Numbered from the stretch's first letter, positions 47,745-58,027 are shown. The stretch is DNA of 64,000 bases from Oscillospiraceae bacterium (GCA_004554485.1 SFLS01000001.1:1-64000); one strand, 5' to 3'. The notes: a model not told the origin generated them from the sequence alone. A program made the numbers and translations.

Positions 47745-48806
47745 TTACAGCTTGACGACACGGAACGCCGCCGCCCGCAGCAGGCGGTTGTAGACGGCAA
47801 GGCCGATCTCCTCCGGCTCCGGGGCGTGGACGCAGACTTCGGCGGCTTCCAGCTTATCCAGCTGGCGCAACACATCAAAGAGGTTCTGCGCCTGGGAGGC
47901 GTAATCGTAGGCGGCGCCGTAGCTGATGGTGGGCGCCTGCAGCAGCGAAACGTCCTCATCAAAGCACATGGCGTAGAAGCCCCCGTCCTCCCCCGCCCTG
48001 CACCGCTCCCCGTACAGGCCGTTGACATAAGCGGCGTAGTCGCTTTGGCTGCCGGCGACCAGGGTAAGCGCCGCCGCCGGGGCGTAATGCTTATACTTCA
48101 TACCGGGCGAAGGCGCCGCGGCATCCTGCGGGAGCAGATGCAGGACGGCATCGGCCACCGTGACGCCGCCGCAGACCCGCCGGATATCCTCCGGGGTGAC
48201 GGCGCCGGGGCGCAGGATCTGCGGGACCTCCCCGAGCAGCGAAACGACGGTGGATTCCACCCCCACGGCACAGTCGTCCGATTCCACCACGGCATCCACC
48301 AGACCCCAGAGGTCGTCGATGCAGTGGCGGTAGGTAGTGGGGCTGGGGCTGCCGCTGCGGTTGGCGCTGGGCGCCGCCAGAGGCACCCCGGCCGCCCGGA
48401 TAACGGCGCGAGCCACCGGATGCGAGGGCATCCGAACGGCGACGCTCTCCAGCCCGCCGGTGGTGGTAAGCGGCACCCGCTGCGAACGGGGCAGCACCAT
48501 GGTAAGCGGCCCGGGCCAGAAGGCATCGGCCAACAGGGCGGCGGCGGGCGGCGCCGAGGCCACCAGCTCCGGGAGCATTTCGCGGTCGGCAATGTGGACG
48601 ATCATGGGGTTATCGGAGGGGCGGCCCTTGGCGGCATACACTGCCCGCACCGCTTCGGCGTTGCAGGCGTCGGCGGCCAGGCCGTACACCGTTTCGGTGG
48701 GGATAGCGACAAGCCCCCCCTGCCGCAGCAGCTCGGCGGCACGGCGCACGCCTTCGGCATCCTGCTGCGGATCATATATTTTGATCAGCTCTGTTTTTTT
48801 CATCAT
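47745..48806 (-). CDS. tsaC: L-threonylcarbamoyladenylate synthase (Sua5 type)
   Basis: 353-aa enzyme that makes threonylcarbamoyl-AMP for the t6A37 modification of tRNAs reading ANN codons. The N-terminal YrdC domain (about 1-210) shows [28 protein letters not shown] and [13 protein letters not shown]; the C-terminal Sua5 domain starts near [15 protein letters not shown]. Having both makes it the Sua5 rather than short TsaC form. It overlaps prfA by 4 nt, a common arrangement in Firmicutes. Two adjacent ATGs could serve as start. Confidence 0.93.
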   Translation of the reverse strand: MMKKTELIKIYDPQQDAEGVRRAAELLRQGGLVAIPTETVYGLAADACNAEAVRAVYAAKGRPSDNPMIVHIADREMLPELVASAPPAAALLADAFWPGPLTMVLPRSQRVPLTTTGGLESVAVRMPSHPVARAVIRAAGVPLAAPSANRSGSPSPTTYRHCIDDLWGLVDAVVESDDCAVGVESTVVSLLGEVPQILRPGAVTPEDIRRVCGGVTVADAVLHLLPQDAAAPSPGMKYKHYAPAAALTLVAGSQSDYAAYVNGLYGERCRAGEDGGFYAMCFDEDVSLLQAPTISYGAAYDYASQAQNLFDVLRQLDKLEAAEVCVHAPEPEEIGLAVYNRLLRAAAFRVVKL

Positions 48807-49876
48807 GCGGGATTCTCCCTGCTTTGCAGTTTTTCGGCCTGCTCGTGCGCCAGCAGCGGCTCCACCAGCAGGTCCAAATCGCCCCCCAGCACGGCATCCA
48901 GCCGGTAAAGGGTCAGCTCGATGCGGTGATCGGTGACCCGGTTCTGGGGGAAATTGTAGGTGCGGATGCGCCCGCTGCGGTCCCCCGAACCGACCTGCCG
49001 GCGGCGGTCGGCGGCGATGGAATCGTTCCGGGCCTGTTCCGCCGCCTGCAGCAGACGGCTGCGCAGGATTTTCATGGCGCGGTCCTTGTTTTTATACTGG
49101 CTGCGCTCATCCTGACATTCCACCACCAGCCCGGTGGGCAGATGGGTGATGCGGATGGCGGATTCGGTTTTGTTGATGTGCTGGCCGCCCGCCCCGCTGG
49201 AGCGGAAGGTATCGATCTTCAGGTCGCGGGGGTCGATGGTGATCTCCACCTCGTCGGCCTCCGGCAGCACCGCCACGGTGACGGCGGAGGTCTGGATCTT
49301 GCCCTGGCTGTCGGTGACCGGCACCCGCTGCACACGGTGGATCCCGCTTTCGAACTTTAAGCGGGAAAAAACCTTTTCCCCCTCCACCGAAAAGACGACC
49401 TCGCGAAAGCCGCCCAGCTCGGTTTCGCCGGCGTTCATCAGCTCGGTCTGCCAGCCGCGCGAAGCGGCATACAGACTGTACATCCGGTACAGGTCCGCCG
49501 CAAACAGGGCTGCCTCCTCCCCGCCGGTACCGGCCCGCAGCTCCATGATGACGCTGCGCTCGTCCCGGGGGTCGTGCGGGAGCAGCAGAAGCCGGGCTTC
49601 TTCGGAAATGCGGGCGACGGCTTCCTCCGCCTCGGCCTTTTGCTGCGCCGCCATGGCGGCCAGTTCCGCATCGTGGGAATACAGCAGCTCCCTGGCTTCG
49701 GCAAGGGCTTCCTCCGCCCGGCGCAGGGCCAGATAATGCCGGGAAAGCGGCTCCAGCTCCTTATATTCCTTCATCATCTGCCGCCAGCGCGCCTGGTCGG
49801 CGACGGCCTCCAGCTGGGAAAGCTGCGCGCTCAGCTCCTCGTAGCGGCGGTATGCCGCCTGCAATCCTTCTATCAT
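48803..49876 (-). CDS. prfA: Peptide chain release factor 1
   Basis: 357-aa factor that terminates at UAA and UAG. The catalytic GGQ is in [18 protein letters not shown], and the codon-reading tripeptide is PVT in [15 protein letters not shown], matching the PxT rule for RF1. A coiled N-terminal domain precedes. Start has GAGGGAGAAG upstream. No companion prmC methyltransferase gene is adjacent, unlike many Firmicutes. Confidence 0.96.
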   Translation of the reverse strand: MIEGLQAAYRRYEELSAQLSQLEAVADQARWRQMMKEYKELEPLSRHYLALRRAEEALAEARELLYSHDAELAAMAAQQKAEAEEAVARISEEARLLLLPHDPRDERSVIMELRAGTGGEEAALFAADLYRMYSLYAASRGWQTELMNAGETELGGFREVVFSVEGEKVFSRLKFESGIHRVQRVPVTDSQGKIQTSAVTVAVLPEADEVEITIDPRDLKIDTFRSSGAGGQHINKTESAIRITHLPTGLVVECQDERSQYKNKDRAMKILRSRLLQAAEQARNDSIAADRRRQVGSGDRSGRIRTYNFPQNRVTDHRIELTLYRLDAVLGGDLDLLVEPLLAHEQAEKLQSRENPA

Positions 49877-49918
49877 AGCTTTCTTCTCCCTCCTGCGTCA
49901 GTTCGGCTGCAGGGGGCG

Positions 49919-50107
49919 CTACGGCTCCTCGGGCCGGATGATCTTTTTGATATGGCGCTCCGCCTTGGCGCGGGGGATCATGACCTCCCGCCCGCAGGTA
50001 CGGCAGACCAGCTTGAAATCCATGCCGCTGCGGGTGACGGTGAATTCCCCGCCGCCGCAGGGGTGCTTCTTTTTCATCTGCAGGATATCGCCGACGCGCA
50101 CATCCAT
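49919..50107 (-). CDS. DUF951 small zinc-ribbon-like protein
   Basis: 62-aa DUF951 protein starting MDVRVGDILQMKKKHPCGGG with a later CRTCGREVMIPR; the Cys pair and CGGGE element suggest a metal site. Function is unknown; in Firmicutes it is widespread and often near translation or GTPase genes. Start at 50107 has AAGGAGGAG upstream; a longer frame from 50308 is unsupported. First gene of the prfA operon, 42 nt upstream of prfA, behind a strong promoter. Confidence 0.85.
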   Translation of the reverse strand: MDVRVGDILQMKKKHPCGGGEFTVTRSGMDFKLVCRTCGREVMIPRAKAERHIKKIIRPEEP

Positions 50108-50155
50108 AAAAAAGCTCCTCCTTCTCCCCCAGCTTTGGCCGGTGAGTGATTTTAT

Positions 50156-50184
50156 ATTATAGCACGGGGAAAGCGCATTTGCAA
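50156..50184 (-). promoter_or_regulatory. Promoter of the DUF951-prfA operon
   Basis: On the minus strand TTGCAA (50179-50184), 17-bp spacer, TATAAT (50156-50161), about 45 nt before DUF951. Confidence 0.75.
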
Positions 50185-50256
50185 TCGGGGCGCAGGGCAT
50201 AGCGGCGGCCCCCGGCGAATATAGATAAAGCATACGGGCAAACAGGAGGGTAAAGC

Positions 50257-51189
50257 ATGGGATATTACTGGCCGGAGGGAACGCTGCTGGAAACGGAGGA
50301 AAACGCATATTACCTGCAAAACGAGGAAACGCTGCGCTGCGCCATGCGGATCGGGCAGATCCTGGAGGGACGGGCGCTGCTGTGTGACTATAACCACAAC
50401 CTCATCGTCGACCTGGGCTGCTGCCGGGGCGTCATCCCCCGGGAGGAGGGGGCGCTGGGCATCCGGGAGCAGACGGTGCGGGATATCGCGATCATTTCCC
50501 GGGTGAACAAGCCGGTGGCCTTTCTGGTGACGGCGGTAGAATACGACGAAAGCGGCGCGCTGCGCCCGGTGCTTTCCCGCCGGGCGGCCCAGCTGCGCTG
50601 CCGGACGGAATATATCGAGCGGCTGACCCCGGGAGAGATCATCCCGGCGCGGGTGACCCACCTGGAAAACTTCGGCTGCTTTGTGGATATCGGGTGCGGA
50701 CTGCCCTCCCTTATCAGCATCGACCAGATCTCGGTTTCCCGCATCAGCCACCCGCGGGACCGCTTTGCGGTGGGGGAAAGCATCTACGCCGTGGTAAAAG
50801 AGGTGGAGCCGGAGGGCCGGGTACAGCTGACCCACAAGGAGCTGCTGGGCACCTGGGCGGAAAACGCCGCGCTGTTCCTGCCCGGCGAAACGGTGGCCGG
50901 GGTGATCCGCAGCGTGGAGGACTACGGGGTATTTGTGGAGCTGACCCCCAACCTGGCGGGACTGGCGGAGCCCTGCGAGGGGGTGCGCCCCGGGCAGCAC
51001 GCCGGGGTGTATATCAAGAGCATTCTGCCGGAAAAGATGAAGATCAAGCTGATCATCGTGGACGCCTTTGACGCGCCCTACGCCCCCCAGCCGGTACAGT
51101 ATTTCCTTACCGAGGGGCATATGGAGCGCTGGCGCTATTCCCCGCCGGAGTGTGCCCGCGTGGTGGAAACGGTATTTGCCGGGCGCTGA
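50257..51189 (+). CDS. S1 RNA-binding domain protein (RpsA-like)
   Basis: 310-aa protein built of S1-type OB folds. A degenerate first unit (about 30-110) contains GQILEGRALLCDYNHNLIVDLG; clear S1 repeats follow at about 125-195 (GEIIPARVTHLENFGCFVDI) and 205-270 (GETVAGVIRSVEDYGVFVEL). It resembles short S1-like proteins of Clostridia that may bind mRNA or act in RNA turnover; it is not a full S1 ribosomal protein. GGAGGG lies 8 nt before the ATG. It is divergent from the DUF951 operon and monocistronic. Confidence 0.85.
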   Translation: MGYYWPEGTLLETEENAYYLQNEETLRCAMRIGQILEGRALLCDYNHNLIVDLGCCRGVIPREEGALGIREQTVRDIAIISRVNKPVAFLVTAVEYDESGALRPVLSRRAAQLRCRTEYIERLTPGEIIPARVTHLENFGCFVDIGCGLPSLISIDQISVSRISHPRDRFAVGESIYAVVKEVEPEGRVQLTHKELLGTWAENAALFLPGETVAGVIRSVEDYGVFVELTPNLAGLAEPCEGVRPGQHAGVYIKSILPEKMKIKLIIVDAFDAPYAPQPVQYFLTEGHMERWRYSPPECARVVETVFAGR

Positions 51190-51212
51190 GCGGCGCCCCG
51201 GAGCGAGAAAAA

Positions 51213-51246
51213 GCGCCGGAAAGAAGCCAAGACTTCTTTCCGGCGC
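51213..51246. terminator. Terminator between convergent genes
   Basis: A 14-bp stem GCGCCGGAAAGAAG/CTTCTTTCCGGCGC with 6-nt loop. The A-run before it gives a T-run for the minus-strand gene; the plus-strand gene has only a weak T-run. Confidence 0.75.
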
Positions 51247-51255
51247 CTTGCCGGT

Positions 51256-52950
51256 TTACGGGCAGACCGCCGGCGCCAGGATGCGGGCGTTGCCGGAGGC
51301 CAGGATATACTCCTCCTGCTGCTGCAGCTCATCGCTGAGCAGCAAAACGGCGCTGTAGGGATTTTCCGGGGTAAAGGAGATAAGCGGAGCGCTTTGCCCG
51401 AACGCGGTGACGGTAAAGGACAGGCGGGCGGTCAGCCACATTTCCGCCGCAAGCCGCGGCAGGGCCGACCGGATCTCCTGGGGCAGATCCCCCAGCGCCA
51501 GCAGCGTCCCGCCGCTGACCTGCGCCGAGGCGCAAAGCAGCGGGCAGCTCTCCCGACCGGGGCCGAGCAGCAGTTCGCCTCCCGACTGGGACAGCGCTCC
51601 GGCAAGGTCCAGCGCGTCGCCCCCGGACAGGACGGTGATACTGCCGCCGGTGACGGTCATATCGCCGGTCTCCTCCACGGTACCGGACTGCTCCGCCGTT
51701 TGGCGGCCGCCGCCAAGGCAGATGCCTTTTTCCGCCGTATGCAGGGTAAGCGCGCCGTCCATAACGGTAAGGTCTGCGGCCAGCAGACCGCGCCGGGCGC
51801 TCCGGACCAACACCTCGCCTCCGGAGAGGGCCGCCGTGCCGGCGCAGTATAGGGCGTCATCGCCGCCGGAAAGGGTGATACGGCTGCCTGCCAGCGCCGC
51901 GCTGCCCTGGGAATACAGGGCGTCATCGGAGCAATCCAGGGTGATGCTGCCGCCGGTGAGGACGAGCTGCCGCCCCGCGGCAAGGCCCCGGGCCGTGGCA
52001 CAGACGGGCGGCTCCCGCCGCGGGAGCGCCGCGGCCTCCTCCGCCGCCGTTTCCGCTTCGGGCTCTTCTTGCGGCAGGCCGCCCCAGACGCCCCAGCTTT
52101 CCGCCGTTTCGCCGTAGCTGCGGTTTGCGCTGCCGCCGCCCGTGCGGACGCGGTATTCGCCCCCCGTGACGGAAAGCACACCGGCCGCCGTGATCCCATC
52201 GCCGCCCGCGGTCACATCGACCCGGCCGTTGGACAGGGAGATATTGCCCCCGCCGCTGCCGGCGGCAGGAGCGGACAGCCCGACGCCTCCGCAGGTGAGC
52301 GTCAGCCGGCCGTCGCGGATAACAAGGCTCTGCTCCCCGATGAGACCGTCCCGCCAGGCGGTGACGGCGATATTGCCCCCGTCCACGGCCAGGCGGCCCC
52401 GGCTGCAGACGGCATCGGCGTGGGAGGCGGCAACGGTAAGGCTTCCGCCGCCGGTAATGAGCAGGTCGCCGGCCGTCCAGATGACGGCATCCTGGCCGGC
52501 GCCGCTGGTATACAGATAATTTTCACCATCGGTGAGGGTGCTTTCGGTTCCCTCCTCCAGCAGCACCACCACGGTACCCGCCCCCTGTGACAGAATGGCG
52601 GGGCCGCGTTCGCAGTGCATATTGACGCTGCGCAGCACCAGGCGCGCCGTTTCTCCTGCCGGCACATCAATGACAAGCTGGGCGTTTTGCAGGCTGCCGC
52701 TGAGCAGGTAGGTGCCCCCCTGTGATAGGGTGACGCGGGAGGAGGACGCCGTAACCGCCGGGGCGTTGCTGATGACCGAATCCATATTGAACTGCAGGAT
52801 ATAATAAGGCTCCTCCTGCCAGCCGGAATGATCGGCCGTCAGGACATCCTGCGACGCCTCCTGCGGATTCTGCGGCGCCTGTGTGCCGCTGCAGCCGGCC
52901 AGCAGCATCAGCAGCGCCGCCAACAGCGCCGCCGTTCCCTTGTATCTCAT
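51256..52950 (-). CDS. Carbohydrate-binding-domain (DUF4353) lipoprotein
   Basis: 564-aa exported lipoprotein. The signal peptide ends in the lipobox LLAGC (Cys at about residue 20), followed by a Ser/Gln-rich spacer. The rest is made of repeating short beta-strand units with GGS, SGGDDALY and GGDALDLAG elements, typical of the DUF4353 carbohydrate-binding beta-helix family. An Ala/Glu-rich insert (about 290-315) interrupts the solenoid. Start follows a weak GGGG site and a promoter. It is likely anchored on the outer face of the membrane and binds a glycan, ligand unknown. It is transcribed alone and has no enzyme domain. Confidence 0.8.
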   Translation of the reverse strand: MRYKGTAALLAALLMLLAGCSGTQAPQNPQEASQDVLTADHSGWQEEPYYILQFNMDSVISNAPAVTASSSRVTLSQGGTYLLSGSLQNAQLVIDVPAGETARLVLRSVNMHCERGPAILSQGAGTVVVLLEEGTESTLTDGENYLYTSGAGQDAVIWTAGDLLITGGGSLTVAASHADAVCSRGRLAVDGGNIAVTAWRDGLIGEQSLVIRDGRLTLTCGGVGLSAPAAGSGGGNISLSNGRVDVTAGGDGITAAGVLSVTGGEYRVRTGGGSANRSYGETAESWGVWGGLPQEEPEAETAAEEAAALPRREPPVCATARGLAAGRQLVLTGGSITLDCSDDALYSQGSAALAGSRITLSGGDDALYCAGTAALSGGEVLVRSARRGLLAADLTVMDGALTLHTAEKGICLGGGRQTAEQSGTVEETGDMTVTGGSITVLSGGDALDLAGALSQSGGELLLGPGRESCPLLCASAQVSGGTLLALGDLPQEIRSALPRLAAEMWLTARLSFTVTAFGQSAPLISFTPENPYSAVLLLSDELQQQEEYILASGNARILAPAVCP

Positions 52951-52976
52951 CGGTCTTCGCCCCTTTCCTTTGCTTT

Positions 52977-53005
52977 ATCATACCGCAGAACGCAAAAAAG
53001 TGCAA
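52977..53005 (-). promoter_or_regulatory. Promoter of the DUF4353 lipoprotein gene
   Basis: On the minus strand TTGCAC (53000-53005), 17-bp spacer, TATGAT (52977-52982). Confidence 0.6.
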
Positions 53006-53072
53006 ACCCGTTTCCGCGACAAAAGCCGCCGGTCCTCCCCCTGAAGCGGCGAGAAAACCGGCGGACGGTGCT

Positions 53073-53669
53073 TTATTGCAGGGCCAGCAGGTACATCCGG
53101 CGGCAATCGGCCAGGGCGGGGACGATCTCCTGCTCCTGCTGTTCGCACAGGGCGACACGCAGCAGAAAGGCGGTGATGCAGCCGACACCCACCATGGAAA
53201 GATAAGCGGCGGACGGGATGCGCGGCGCCAGCCCCTCCTGCACGGCGGATTCGGTGAGGCAGAGCATGACGCTTTCCACCATGCGGCGGATCTCGGCGCG
53301 CTCCCCGGGAGTGCCGTAGAGATTCTGCAGCACCGGGGCGGACAAGCCCTGCTCCGGCAGATGGGCGAGGAACACCTCGCCGCACTGCAGCAGCTGCCGG
53401 GCGGCTTCCTCCACGACCTGCCAGCGGGCCTCGAAGCCCCGCGCCGCGGAAAGCCTGCCGTACAGCTCCTGATACCCCTGCGCGCGGCTGTACAGCACCG
53501 CATCCCGCAAAAGATCCTCCCGGGAGGGGAAATATTCGTAGATGGTGCCCTTGCCGATGCCGGCGGCTTCGGCAATCTCCGAAACCTTGAGCTCGGCCAG
53601 ACGGCGTCCCTGTTCCACCAGGCTGAACACGGCATGAAAGATCGCGGCTTTTTTCTCCGGCAGACTCAT
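53073..53669 (-). CDS. TetR/AcrR family regulator of the RND exporter
   Basis: 198-aa TetR-type repressor. The DNA-binding half reads AAIFHAVFSLVEQGRRL, VSEIAEAAGIGKGTIYEYF and PSREDLLRDAVLY. The C-terminal ligand domain is family-typical in length with no identified drug. Its start overlaps the RND stop by 4 nt with GGAGGTG upstream, so it is cotranscribed with the exporter it presumably represses. A 20-bp palindrome just downstream of the operon promoter (58082-58101) is the probable operator, giving autoregulation. Confidence 0.88.
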   Translation of the reverse strand: MSLPEKKAAIFHAVFSLVEQGRRLAELKVSEIAEAAGIGKGTIYEYFPSREDLLRDAVLYSRAQGYQELYGRLSAARGFEARWQVVEEAARQLLQCGEVFLAHLPEQGLSAPVLQNLYGTPGERAEIRRMVESVMLCLTESAVQEGLAPRIPSAAYLSMVGVGCITAFLLRVALCEQQEQEIVPALADCRRMYLLALQ

Positions 53670-56600
53670 TGCTCCGTCACCTCCTCAATGACGACTTTCT
53701 TCAGATCTTTTTTCAGGAAAATATCGTAGATGGCGGGGACGACAAACAGGGTGAGCAGCGTGGCGTAGGACAGCCCCCCGATGGTAACGATGGCCAGCGG
53801 CTGCAGCATATCGCCGCCGGAACCAAGCCCCAGCGCCATGGTGAACAGACCGAAAACGGTGGTCATGGCGGTCATCAGAATGGGACGGATGCGGTCGCGG
53901 CCGGTCCGGACGAGCGCCTCGGTGCGGTCCATGCCCTCCAGCCGCAGCTGATTGACATAATCGACGAACACGATGCCGTTGTTGACGACAACGCCGGCCA
54001 GCATCAAAAAGCCCAGCATGGCGATGACCGAAAGCTCCTTTCCGGTGATCCACAGGGCCAGCAGGCCACCGGTGAAGGCCAGCGGAATGGTGAACAGCAC
54101 GATAAAGGGCGAAAGCAGCGACTGGAACTGCGCCGTCATGATGAGATAGATGAGCACGACGGCCAGGGCGATCATCAGCACCAGGTCGCCCATGGTGGAG
54201 GAGATCATCTCGTTTTCGCCCTCCAGGGCAAAGGTATAGCCCTCCGGCATCTCGTAATCGGCCAGCCGCTTTTCCACCTCGCGGCTGACCAGGCCGATGT
54301 TGGAGCCTTCGGCGATGGCGGCGGTGACGGTGATGGTGCGGGCCTGGTTTTCCCGGTTGATGGCGGTGGGAGAGGCTCCCTCCCCGATGGCGGCGATCTC
54401 CGACAGGCGCACCTCGCACTCCTCGTTGTTTTTGGTGCCGGTGATCATCAGCTCCGGCAGTGTCTCCCGGGTGGTGAGCCCGGCGGCATCCGGCACCACC
54501 ACGACCGGCAGGTCGTTGCCCTCCACCGAGAGGGTGGTGGCGGAGGTTTCGGCCCGGATGGCGACAGCCACCTGCTGGTAGACCTGCGCGACGGTAAGGC
54601 CGTATTCCGCCGCCTTGCTTTTATCCACCGTGACACGCACCTCGATGCTGCCGTCCTCCTGCCCGTCGCTGACCGCAGCAATCCCCTCCACGCCGGAGAG
54701 ACATTCGGCCAGCCCGGCGGCGGTTTGGCGCAGGGTATCCATATCGTCGCCGGTGACGGCCAGCCGGATCCCGCTGCCGCCGGTCATCATGCTCATATCC
54801 ATGGTGGAGCCGTTGGCGGTGACGGTGCAGTCCAGGTCGGCGGTGGCTTCTTCAATGCGGCGCGCGATCTGCTGGCTGGATTCGCTGCGCTCCTCCCCCA
54901 GCAGCACATAGATGGAAAGGCTGCTGCCCCCGCCCATCAGGCTTTGGGATTCCATGGCGCCGACGGTGGAGACCCCCTCGACCGAAAGGATGCGCTCCAG
55001 CACGGTATCGCACATGGCGCGGCTTTCTTCGGTGGTGGCCTCCTGCGGCATTTCGATGGAGACCGAAACCTGGGGGCTATCCATTTCCGGCATAAAGGCG
55101 GTGCCCATGGAAACGGCCAGCAGCGCGCTGACGATCAGCAGCGCCACCGCCCCCAGCAGAACGGGGAGCTTGTGCCGCAGCACCCGCCGCAGCAGCGTTT
55201 CGTAGCCGGCGATCATCCGCTCCAGCAGACGGTTGGGCCGGACGGCGGCGGTTTCGCCGGTGAGGATCTTGCCCGAAAGGGCCGGCACCAACGTCAGGGC
55301 GACCAACAGGCTGGCGCCCAGCGAATAGGCAATGGTAAGGCCCATATCCGCAAAGAGCTGGCGGGTCAGGCCGCCGGTGAACAGAATGGGGGCGAAAACG
55401 CAGACGGTGGTAAGGGTAGAGGCGGTGATGGCCCCGGCAATCTGGCGGCAGCCGTGGACCGCCGCCGTGGCGGCATTGTAGCCCAGCTGGCGCAGACGGT
55501 AGATATTTTCGATGGCGACGATGCTGTTATCCACCAGCATGCCGACGCCCAGCGCCAGACCGGAAAGCGAGATGATATTGAGGGTGACGCCCGAAAAATA
55601 CATAAGCACCACCGCCAGCAGCAGGCTGACGGGGATACTGAGCGCCACGATAACGGTGGGGCGGAAATCCCGCAGGAACAGCAGGAGGATGACGACCGCC
55701 AGAAGCGCGCCCAGCAGCAGGTTTTCCAGCACCGAGCTGATGACCAGATCGATGTACTGGCCCTGGTCGCTGAGGGCGGTAAGGTGCAGGCCGGGATAGC
55801 GCTCCTGCAGCTTTTCCATGGCGGCGTAGAGGTTATCGCAGGCGCCGGAGGTGGAGGCGATGGAGGATTTCTGGACGGTGAGCAGCACGCCGTCGTTGCC
55901 GTTGATCTTGGCGTACAGCTCCTCGGAATTATCCGCCATCCGCACCGCGGCGATATCGGTCAGGCGGATCTCGCCGATCTCTCCGACATCGTAACGGAAC
56001 AGCACCCAATTTTCCAGTTCCTCCAGGCTTTGGAACTTTTCCCCGACCTTGAGGGCGGTCTGGCCCTCCTCGCTTTGGATATAGCCGGCGGGCATGGAAA
56101 AGTTCTGCGCCATCATCATCTGGGAGATCATCGACTGGGTGAGGATACCGTCCAGACCGGCCTGCTTGTAGGCGGCGTCCCGCTGCTGGCGGAACTCCTC
56201 CTCGGCGGAATCCAGCGCCTGCTCCGCCTGCTGCAGCTGCAGCGTCGCCAGAATGAGCTGCTCGGAAAGCTCCAGCTTGCCGGTCTCCAGCTCGGTCTGC
56301 GCCTTATCCAGCTGGGAAAGGGCGGCATCCAGCTCCTTCTGGCTGGCCCGGGCGGTTTCCAGCTCCTTTTTCAGCTCCGGGATGCGGGGTTCCAGCGCGC
56401 TGATGGCGGATTCCAGCTCCGCGATGGAGCCGTAGTTCTGATTGACGGTATCGTGTACCTCTACCCAGTTGTTGATAGCAGCCAGCTTGGCGGCATCTCC
56501 GCCGGCGAGTGCCTCGATGGCATCCTCATTGGCAGTAAGGTCGGCTTCGTATTGGGTAATATCTGCTTCGGCAGTCGCTTTGGCGTCTTTGGCTTCGAGC

Positions 56601-58027
56601 AAAGCCGTCTTTTCGGCCTCGGCGGCCGCAAGTGCTTCTTCGGCATCGGCCAGCGTTTCGGCGGCTGCGGCGATGGCAGGGTCATTCTCAAGGATATAGG
56701 CATCCTTTTCGGCTTCGATGGCCTCGACAACGGCACGCGCCGCAGCAAGATCCTGCTCTTTGGTGCGGATCGCCGCCTGCAGCACCGACAGTTCTACGGG
56801 GTCGGTCTCGGCTGCCAGTTCATCCTGCAGCAACTGCAGTTCCCCTTCCAGTTTGGTCACCTCGGCACGGGCTTCGGTCTCACGGTCGAGCAGTTCCTGC
56901 CAGCCGGGGTCGCCTGCCATATTGCCCTCGCCGGCCGCAACCGCGGCATCGTAGGCGGTACGGGCATCATCGCGCACCTTGGTGGCCGCGGTGATGTCGG
57001 CATCCAGTTCGGCTTCGGTCTTGGTGATCTCTTCCAAAGTCGCTTCGGCCGCAGCCAAAGTCGCTTCGGCGGTGATGAGATCCTGCTTTAACTGATTGCG
57101 GGCAGCATACAGCGCCTGCAGCTGCAGATAATCGACATTGCCCAGCAGATCAGCGGTCTTGGTTTCGGAGTCATAGTAGTTCTTTTTGAGTTCGACCATA
57201 TCATCGTACTGGTCGAGAATGCCCTGCAGGGCAGCCACTTCGACATTGGTGACGGTGGAGCCCATGCTGATCTGCTCGCGGGTGGATTCCAGCTGCTGGG
57301 CGGCTTCTACCAGCTGCCCGTAGGCCGTGCCGCTTTGCTCCTCCAGCTTCTTTTTGCCGTCATTCAGCTCCCGGCGGGCCTTTTTCAGCTCCTGCTCGGC
57401 ATCGGCCAGCGTGCTGCTGACGGCGCGCAGCACCTTACTGTTGAGCGCGTCGATCTTCTCCTGATCCAGTTCGACCCGGATCTGGCTTTCCACCAGGCCG
57501 CTGCCGGTGACCGAGGCAACGCCGTCCACCCGCTCCAACGCCGGAATGACCGTTTCGGCGGTAAAGCGGGAAAGCGCCTCCCGCTGCATTCCATCGCTGT
57601 CCACCGCCAGCACCATAATGGGCAGCATATCGGGATTCAGCTTCATCAGTACCGGACTGCCGGCGCCTTCCGGCAGCGAGCCGGCGATCTGATCCAGGCT
57701 GGCGCTCATTTCGATCATGGCGGAATCCATGCCGGTACCTTCTTCAAATTCCAGCACCACGATGCTGACGTTTTCCTGCGAAACGCTGGTGATGTTCTTG
57801 ACCCCGCCGGTGGTGGCCAGCGCCGATTCCAGCGCCTTGGTCACGCTTTGCTCCACCTGCTCCGGGCTGGCGCCTGCGTATGTGGTGTAAGCGATGACAT
57901 AGGGCAGGTCCATGCTGGGCAGCAGGTCTGTGGTCATGTTGATGAACGACATGACACCGAGAATGAGCGCCAGCACGACGCAGATGAAGATGGTCATCGG
58001 TCTTTTGACACTGAGGCGGGAAAGCAT
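53666..58027 (-). CDS. RND-family exporter permease with large coiled-coil insert
   Basis: 1453-aa AcrB/HAE-type transporter. The start is MLSRLSVKRPMTIF at 58027; an upstream ATG frame would include the operator. The usual 12-TM architecture is there: first TM at residues 8-30, DMLPIMVLAVDS and ERVDGVASVTGSG of the pore domain, TM4 with GLALGVGMLVDNSIVAIEN carrying the proton-relay Asp, and the C-terminal TM11-12 block RPILMTAMTTVFGLFTMAL. Between about residues 206 and 620 sits an Ala/Glu-rich heptad region of over 400 residues, predicted coiled coil, making the protein far longer than the 1030-1050 aa of AcrB. No adaptor or outer-membrane factor gene is nearby. Confidence 0.92.
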   Translation of the reverse strand: MLSRLSVKRPMTIFICVVLALILGVMSFINMTTDLLPSMDLPYVIAYTTYAGASPEQVEQSVTKALESALATTGGVKNITSVSQENVSIVVLEFEEGTGMDSAMIEMSASLDQIAGSLPEGAGSPVLMKLNPDMLPIMVLAVDSDGMQREALSRFTAETVIPALERVDGVASVTGSGLVESQIRVELDQEKIDALNSKVLRAVSSTLADAEQELKKARRELNDGKKKLEEQSGTAYGQLVEAAQQLESTREQISMGSTVTNVEVAALQGILDQYDDMVELKKNYYDSETKTADLLGNVDYLQLQALYAARNQLKQDLITAEATLAAAEATLEEITKTEAELDADITAATKVRDDARTAYDAAVAAGEGNMAGDPGWQELLDRETEARAEVTKLEGELQLLQDELAAETDPVELSVLQAAIRTKEQDLAAARAVVEAIEAEKDAYILENDPAIAAAAETLADAEEALAAAEAEKTALLEAKDAKATAEADITQYEADLTANEDAIEALAGGDAAKLAAINNWVEVHDTVNQNYGSIAELESAISALEPRIPELKKELETARASQKELDAALSQLDKAQTELETGKLELSEQLILATLQLQQAEQALDSAEEEFRQQRDAAYKQAGLDGILTQSMISQMMMAQNFSMPAGYIQSEEGQTALKVGEKFQSLEELENWVLFRYDVGEIGEIRLTDIAAVRMADNSEELYAKINGNDGVLLTVQKSSIASTSGACDNLYAAMEKLQERYPGLHLTALSDQGQYIDLVISSVLENLLLGALLAVVILLLFLRDFRPTVIVALSIPVSLLLAVVLMYFSGVTLNIISLSGLALGVGMLVDNSIVAIENIYRLRQLGYNAATAAVHGCRQIAGAITASTLTTVCVFAPILFTGGLTRQLFADMGLTIAYSLGASLLVALTLVPALSGKILTGETAAVRPNRLLERMIAGYETLLRRVLRHKLPVLLGAVALLIVSALLAVSMGTAFMPEMDSPQVSVSIEMPQEATTEESRAMCDTVLERILSVEGVSTVGAMESQSLMGGGSSLSIYVLLGEERSESSQQIARRIEEATADLDCTVTANGSTMDMSMMTGGSGIRLAVTGDDMDTLRQTAAGLAECLSGVEGIAAVSDGQEDGSIEVRVTVDKSKAAEYGLTVAQVYQQVAVAIRAETSATTLSVEGNDLPVVVVPDAAGLTTRETLPELMITGTKNNEECEVRLSEIAAIGEGASPTAINRENQARTITVTAAIAEGSNIGLVSREVEKRLADYEMPEGYTFALEGENEMISSTMGDLVLMIALAVVLIYLIMTAQFQSLLSPFIVLFTIPLAFTGGLLALWITGKELSVIAMLGFLMLAGVVVNNGIVFVDYVNQLRLEGMDRTEALVRTGRDRIRPILMTAMTTVFGLFTMALGLGSGGDMLQPLAIVTIGGLSYATLLTLFVVPAIYDIFLKKDLKKVVIEEVTEQ

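Noticed and set aside
53669..57091. Long open frame antisense to the RND exporter
   Set aside because: Shadow with low-complexity Gly/Gln/His composition; the RND protein on the minus strand has clear motifs.
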